Assembly (NCBI GenBank): GCA_015501075.1
Contig: JADNYJ010000165.1
Location: 20,834 to 84,833 of the forward strand
Length of the DNA: 64,000 nucleotides
Direction of reading: 5' to 3'
Origin: Gymnopilus junonius
Taxonomy: Eukaryota; Basidiomycota; Agaricomycetes; Agaricales; Galerinaceae
Numbering within the stretch: the stretch's first letter is position 1; the number at the start of each line of letters is the position of its first letter. The position numbers and the translations under genes are program-made. Positions 57,866 to 64,000 of this stretch are shown one piece after another. The notes under the pieces were generated by a model. The model made no database searches, was not told where the DNA came from, and was given only the letters and a program-made list of their open reading frames with translations.

Positions 57866-59492
57866 CTACTGCACTGCAGAGTCTTCAAGTACCGGACCCG
57901 CTTTCGGGTTGGCCAACTTGGAAGAAGCTTGCAGCTGTTTAAGATGATAATTTCTTGACCTCTTGATAATATTCACGGATTTAAACCCCTCGTAGATCAT
58001 CAGTTTCAACCCGGCTTGTGAGAGTTTATCAATGCGAGCCAGGGAGTCAACATCAAGGTAGAAACCCTGCCATGTGCTTAAATATATCCGCATAGTCTTC
58101 AGCGGCCTTCTACCAGGACCTAGCTTGTCAAGGCTGTCCAACAACTGGTCCCACGTCCAAAGTAGGGGATCACAAATCAAATATCTAAAAGATTTGAGTA
58201 GTGGAAGAAACTGGACTTCACCGACATTTTCCTGGGCGATGGCCTCTGCTAGAGATTCCAAAAAGTCTTCGTCATCTGATTCATATGGATGGATGTTCAA
58301 ATGTTGAAGGGAAGGTACGCCTCCCAACAGTGAGACTATTTCATTGTTGTCGAAGGGTGACTCCGAGATACGTAACTTTCGCAGATGGCACGATGAACGT
58401 GTAAGGAATGATAGTATAGTGTCGCCCTTGAGTGCCCCATATCCAAGATCCTTGAATGTAAGACTTTCCAATGCAGGACAAGAGATGTTGGTTAATAACA
58501 TAGCCACCGACTTTCCATCTTGAACTTCGAGTTTGCGAAGATATGGGAGACAATAACTTCCCCAAGTAAAGGTGAATCAGCTTGACGTCCTGTAAACCGG
58601 ACAACACAACTCTCGAGCAAAGCAGCTTGTTTGAAGAATCCAGCGCATTCCTCGGCATCGAAGCAGGGTACATTGGCACGTGTCAGATTGTAAAATCCGA
58701 CTTGGAGGGATTTGAGGGTGACACTGTCACCGAGGAGAAGTTCCCTAGGTTTGGCGTTTTCCAGATAAAAATCGCACTCTTGGGAATGGTGTCCATATTT
58801 TTTGAGTTTGAGCGTGTGAAGGAGAGGACAAGCTAGACCTTTGCCGTGAAACAGAGAAAAGCATTCTCCAGGCAGTGCGAGATCAAGTGTCTGCCAGCGC
58901 GGCGACAACTCATTGAGGTACTCGGCTAAAGCCTGCACACACAATATCGTTTTCTCATCAGACGATGTCGAAGAGGAATGGACTTTGACAGTCAAAGGGA
59001 GATCGCAGGATCTAAATAGCCACTCTACCGCTATATCCTGCAGCTCGACCCATTTAGCCAACCTATCAGCATCTATGTCGATGAAATTCCAGACGCCAGG
59101 AGTTGACCACGCAATCTTCCTCCAATTCTGGCATAATGCCCCAAGGTAAATGGGATAGCCAAAGCTTGACGATCAGCCAGTGAACGTCTTTTCTCAGGAA
59201 TGGATATGTTGTACAGCTCCGTCGGGATACACATTTCGAAGATTTTCGAACCGATTTCGACTGGGAAGCGTGCGGACATGGGATCATGGAGGGCGTTCAT
59301 CTGAGCTCGGGCTTTTCGATGGCGTTCGAATAACTCGTTCAGTCTGTCCTTTGCAGCTGCAATTTCGGCCTCGATTTGTTTCATTGCATCGCATGGCTGG
59401 CATGCTGTACCATCCGAGGCGAGGTGGCATGGGTGATACGGCTTGAAGGGGCCAGGATCCTCAAATCCTTTGCAGAACATACACACCGCCAT
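57866..59492 (-). CDS. F-box protein, tandem paralogue B (frame broken twice)
   Basis: The ATG at 59490-59492 gives MAVCMFCKGFEDPGPFKPYH, then HLASDGTACQPC and EIEAEIAAAKDRLNELFERH, aligned with paralogue A throughout. The F-box starts at MSARFPVEIGSKIFEMCIPT. One G is missing in the CCCC (plus strand) at 59139-59142, which interrupts LGALCQNWRKIAW. A second base is missing near 58545-58551 before LPYLRKLEV. After this, MLLTNISCPALESLTFKDLG and GVPSLQHLNIHP run to the stop at 57866. With those two bases the gene would be collinear with A, so I keep it as a CDS and not as a pseudogene. Upstream flanks of A and B also share short blocks (ATGCTTTGCTT, GTTGAAAAC, GATCCGG), consistent with tandem duplication. 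Confidence 0.8.
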
Positions 59493-61342
59493 AGTAGAGC
59501 CGGAAAATATCGTGTAATATGGAAGTGCGGTTATGCTTTGCTTTGAGGTGGTGGAACAAAGAGGTTGAAAACTTCTGAACGTGGTCGAGTGATCCGGAAA
59601 TGACGCAACAGTTGCCCTGGAGCCGGCGCGCGGCATACGCTACCCGAAGCAAGCCGGGTCCTCTCAATTAACGGCCAGATATTTGAGAAACTCAACAATA
59701 ACAGTAGCACATACCTCATACTATTATAAACAAGTGCATGTTGAAATATTTATGTAAACGAATGTTTCAAATGTAGAGCTCATGCAACCAGACTTCATCG
59801 CCCCTCACAAAACCTTGTATTTCGGATGGCCTTCTTGTAAGAAAATCTCAAGTGTGGCAATTGCGAAAGACCGCTGAGGGAGGTACTCCGAAGTTCAAAT
59901 GGACTGACAGAAGTAGGTTGATCAGAGAAACGTAATAAGCGATAAAAGATCTAAGAAAAAGACGTAAGATCCAAGATGACACAACATACAGAAGGAAAAC
60001 AGAAGAAAAAGATAAGGCACTATAATACGGCAGAGAGGTACGAAAGGACTCGGAGGACACGCTAGCTTGTCGTCTTTAAGGATTCGTACATTCCCTATGC
60101 TCTACAGTCTAGCTCGACATCAGGGCGTTTACTCGTACATGATGCGCTGACTCGGAGAAGTCGTCTATACACAATATACGATGTATATACAAGCTCTATT
60201 CCCCGACTTCGCGCATACTTGGTCTAGAGTACAATATTCAGGACTCGGGCTTGGATTCGACTGCGTGCATCGCTGCTGTGGGTTTCTATCTGAGCCAAAT
60301 CGCACTTTCTACAGAGCATCGATGGGGATGTGGGACTGGAGAGAGAACTCTCATCAGAGAGGAATTTAAGGAGAAAGAGAACGTTGTGAAGGGTGGGTAT
60401 TATCTCGGTGCTATATTGTGAATAGGATCAAGGGAGAAGAAGTTTTCTCCTTGTCGTACTTAGGTAATCGATAATCGTCTATGATGCATAGACTAAGACA
60501 GGCAGTTCAAGCACGGGATAAGAGGAGGATTTGGGTAAAAGGTTTGTTAACCGACGAGCTGCAATCCGTTACTTGAACTGGAATCGTAAAATCAAGGCAA
60601 AAGACTGCAAAAAAAGGAAAAAAAAAAGCCAAAACGTGGGTGCTGAGAGGGATTCAAGTCGAACGTGAGTAAGGATTGTCGAACTCCTATATTGACACAA
60701 GCGGTGAGCTCGTAAGCACCAGAGAATGTACCCCCAAATGAGGTGGCACTGATGAGCGACGAGCTTCTAAGAATTTGAGATAGGAGTTTGAGGATCTTGC
60801 GAGGAGCAAGTAAGGACGAGGAAGGGGAAGCAAGAGAAGAGAGAATGGAAAGCAATCGATTTAATTTTGAAAGTCCGAATGAAAAGTGCCAAGTTAACCT
60901 GCTTACGTATTTAATCTCCGACGCGCAGTTACGCAGTTGTATTTACGAGTGAGACTGCATTCAAGTCGATCGGCTTGCTTCAGTTCAATGACTGCTGTTC
61001 TTTCCAACCCCACCTCTTGACCATTCTATCCCACCAACTCACTGTATTATAACGGACGGAATTTGTACCATCAGCCCAACTTGCGGGAGCTATTCTTTCT
61101 TTGGGGATTTTTTCACGCGGCACGCACGCACGCTCTGAAGCGAAAATCAGGTGCTTTTATATTTTCCTCGGTACACAACACCTTTCTCGCCGGTCTCCCA
61201 CTCAGAGCGAGTGGTCAAAACAGGCCTCCTCCCCCCTTTCCTTCTGTAGTCCCCGAAATCTTGAGTACAGGGGTCCCCACTCTGTCGTGCCTCTAGACTC
61301 TGAATCAGATTCAGATTCAGATTACTCAGCACTCACCAACCA
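59493..61342. other. long intergenic region, no gene seen
   Basis: 1.85 kb without a supported gene. It contains purine-rich stretches near 60000 and an A-rich run near 60600-60625. The 61000-61340 part is presumably the promoter and leader of the next gene, with an (AGATTC)n tract at about 61301-61324. Confidence 0.4.
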
Positions 61343-63405
61343 ATGGCCGCCGTGACCTCCTTCTCATGGTCCGACACCGTCCAAATCGCCTTCAACTCCT
61401 GCTTACCATGCATCAAGCCCAAGCCCGCTATTGCTCTAGGCCGCAACGGCGGCCCAGCTCCGGACTATGACTCTGATGACCCGCAGAACCAGCTATACCA
61501 CTCCGCCGTGAACCGGATCCCCCGTGCCCGTCCGACGAGCTGCAGGGCTTGTTAGCGGACCCCGGGACGATACGGACGTGGATGCTGAGCGCATGTCGTT
61601 GCATTCGAATTTTGGGCGGATAGAAGGAGGAAGAAGAGGAAGGGGAAGAAGAAGAAGAATGCATCGATTACTGTTTGGGTATAATCTCTTCGGACGCGCT
61701 GTGCCCCCGCCTATACACCTCGATGAAATGGCGACGATGCGCTTTACGCTGGGCCATCCTCCTCCTCCTCTCAATCCCAATCCCGCGTTCAAGGAAAACG
61801 AGCGCAACTTCCACCTCCAGCTTCTTCCGGGCCGAACCCACCCCAGACTGCCACATTCGACTCTGACGCTGCCCCGCTCGACGTGGCCACCATCAACGCC
61901 TTGTCCTCCCCTGACAAAGCCGCCGCCGCGCTCGAAGCTTCCGTGGCCGAATCAGCGCAGATCGCTGCTGAAGCTGAGAGAAGACAGAGGGAGAGAGAGG
62001 AGAAGGAGGAGAGGAGACGCAGGAGGAGGAGCGGAAGGAGATGAGGAGGGCCGCGGAGGCGTTGGCGTTGGCTGGTGATGGGGAGCAGCACCAGCGAGGG
62101 GCGATGGCGAGGGTGGTGTGGAGTTTGAGGGATTCCAGGGCAGCACGGCAGCTGGGGATATGATTCCTCCCCCCACTATTAAACCTAAAAGTGGCTACCC
62201 ACGTATATCCAACACGATGTACCCCGGTGCGCCCTCCGATTCGGGTTCAGAGGGGTTCGGCCGTTTCGTCTCTGGCGGCTTTGTTCCTCCACCTCCGGCT
62301 ACACATCATTCCAACCCTTTAAATCTAAATCAGGATCAGGAGGATGAAGATGACGCAGCTGACTTGGACGGAGGGATGTACGCGCGTAAGCCCCCCCGCC
62401 ATGCTGGTACGGGTGGTTTAGGCTCTGATTCGCGGAGTCGGACGTCTGCGTCTACCAGCGACCGAGGAGCGCAGATGTTCCCTGATCCGCTGTTGAAGCA
62501 CCTCCATTCCCAATCACACACGCACACAACTCGCAGTCCCAGTCCCAGTCCCAGTCGCATTCATCCCGCTCCCACTCACGCACTCTGTCCCTTACTCAAT
62601 CTTCCTCGTCTCACTCCAGTGCGGATGAACTCGCCGAGTCCTTACGGACTCAATTCCAGCCCACGCTGAAGAAGGTCAAGATCCAGTACTCGTTCCTCAT
62701 CCCCAAATGTAAATGTTGGTGCTAAGAGCAAGAAATCCTCCTCTTCGGGGTCTAAACACTCCTCATCTTCGCATACGACACATTCACGCTCTTCACCCTC
62801 CGCCTCCGCCTCTGCCTCTGTTTCGCATCAGGTTCCGGAACCTCCCACTCCCAACCCCACTCCCCCTCCATCCCATCACCCTCCCCTCCTTATTCCCCAG
62901 CCTCACCTTCATTCACGGGTGTGATCAGCCCAAGCGCTCACCCGAACTTGAACACGAATACGATCGAACGTGGTCAGGGGTTGTTTGATCTGGAAGATGA
63001 GTTGGTATTAAGGAGAAGGAGAAGAAAAGGAGAAGGAGAAGGAGAAGAGAGGAAGAAGAAGAGATCTCCTTCGCTCACCCCCGCTCCTACTTCTCCTACT
63101 TCTCCTACTTCTCCTGCGCCTGAACTCAACAGCACGACAGCGTGCACAGCGTCAGTGCTGGTGATGAGAGGCCCATAACCAAGAAAGAGGAGTTTCCCAG
63201 TGCACGTATTGGTGGGAGCGGGGGTGGTACGGGAAGCGGTGGGTTCCCTATGACCGGCTTCGCTGGTGCAGGATTTGGAGCAGGAGCAAGACCAGGAGGA
63301 GGGCCGAGGCGGACGACGATAGCAGCGAGAGACTTTGGCGCGTTCCTCGCTCGACGGGGGATGATGCTGATGCGGATGCTGATGAGGGTGAGGGTGAGAT
63401 GTTAG
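61343..63405 (+). CDS. hypothetical low-complexity protein, many frame breaks
   Basis: The ATG at 61343 gives MAAVTSFSWSDTVQIAFNSC, LPCIKPKPAIALGRNG, DYDSDDPQNQLYHSAVNRIP. Across one-base losses near 61531 and 61561-61567 it continues as DELQGLLADP, DTDVDAERMSLHSNFGRIEG, GYNLFGRAVPPPI, then DVATINALSSPDKAAAALEA, an Arg/Glu-rich coiled coil, FEGFQGSTAAGDMIPPPTIK, YPGAPSDSGSEGFGRFVSGG and Ser/His/Pro repeats (SPTSPTSP near 63086-63116). At least six shifts are needed over 2 kb. The mosaic of coding-like segments indicates one original long gene. No catalytic domain seen, and the exact end is uncertain. Confidence 0.45.
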
Positions 63406-64000
63406 GGACGGGTTTTGAGTGAGGTTAGTCCCTCATCGAAATTCAAGCTCAAGCTTCACGTACTGGTGCTGCCGTTTTGGTGGTGCTGCTGCTGCGGGTG
63501 GTACTGCTGCTGCTCGTCACCGATGTGAACTCACCCAGGTCTTGCTGTGCTTCAGCTTCGATCTGCCTTTGACTTTCAATGGCCCCTTCAGCTGAACCAT
63601 TCGGTCTTTCAGAAATTGATATAAAATAAAGTAAAGTAAAGGGTCTTGTGAGCAGCAGCAGCAGCAGCTCGTCCTCCCTTTGTTCCCTTCCATACCATTG
63701 TGATTCTTTTCTTTTCTTTTTTTTTTTTTTTCCGTATTTCGTTTACCTCTTATCCTATCCTTTTTTCTTCACACGGAACTCTATCCTCGCCTTACATCCC
63801 TCCCTCTCCCTCTCTCTTTCTTTTATCATTGTTCAGAATTCGGATGTATGTTTCGGGTACTCTTGCTTATGCTTATACTTACTTAGACCTTTCTTTCTTT
63901 TTTTCCTTTTCGTCCTTCTTGTTAGCTTAGACTTGAGTTACGGTTCCGATTCGCGTAACGATCCGTTCCCTTGAATTCGAATTTATGGCTTTTGATCCGT
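63406..64000. repeat. trinucleotide and pyrimidine repeats after the last gene
   Basis: CTG-rich runs lie at about 63468-63516, (CAG)n at about 63652-63667, a 14-15 base T run near 63718-63731 and CT-rich tracts to 63835. Likely 3' untranslated or intergenic microsatellites; no gene seen. Confidence 0.5.

Noticed and set aside
62530..63120. CRISPR-like repeats in the Ser/Pro-rich region
   Set aside because: The repeats are short in-frame microsatellites without spacers, in a eukaryotic coding context.

Overview
The window is nuclear DNA of a filamentous basidiomycete, most likely an Agaricomycete. The evidence is dense genes with many 45-70 nt GT-AG introns, F-box families of the mushroom type (a CxxC head followed by LHDPMSARLPVEI), an RdRP fused to an SF1 helicase, a fungalysin, an intron-containing tRNA-Lys and small lineage-specific gene families.

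Layout. 0-8.2 kb: 3' end of an Alba-like gene, a large F-box gene, a gene-poor CpG-depleted block, and a forkhead transcription factor. 8.3-12.1 kb: a relic of a Mutator-like element carrying a Ulp1-like protease, a FAR1-type DNA-binding domain and the start of a MULE transposase, then an F-box/LRR fragment. 12.2-26.4 kb: two divergent E(z)/EZH2-type histone methyltransferase genes in opposite orientation. Between them lie atg18, tRNA-Lys(CUU), a secreted protein with dibasic sites, BTB gene 1 and a Myb/SANT gene. 26.4-32.1 kb: BTB genes 2 and 3 around a thymine/uracil DNA glycosylase (TDG/MUG family), then a HAP3/NF-YB subunit. 32.6-42.6 kb: an M36 fungalysin, the 6-kb RdRP-helicase gene and a P-loop NTPase. 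44-52.5 kb: BTB genes 4-6, a head-to-head pair of small paralogues and a duplicated non-coding-looking segment. 53-63.4 kb: a membrane protein, two tandem F-box paralogues and a long low-complexity protein.

Many genes here act on chromatin or nucleic acids: two PRC2-type methyltransferases, a SANT protein divergent from one of them, a base-excision glycosylase, an RNAi-type RdRP-helicase, HAP3 and forkhead. The BTB genes form a local six-member family with a conserved C-terminal cysteine motif that I cannot assign to a described domain.

A caution on gene integrity. About twenty frame breaks can be placed by comparing paralogues or conserved motifs, and essentially all are single-base losses, often in short homopolymers. 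They also fall in otherwise intact conserved genes (RdRP, fungalysin). I read most of them as assembly or sequencing errors, not true pseudogenes. Exon coordinates are hand-derived from splice signals and phase.
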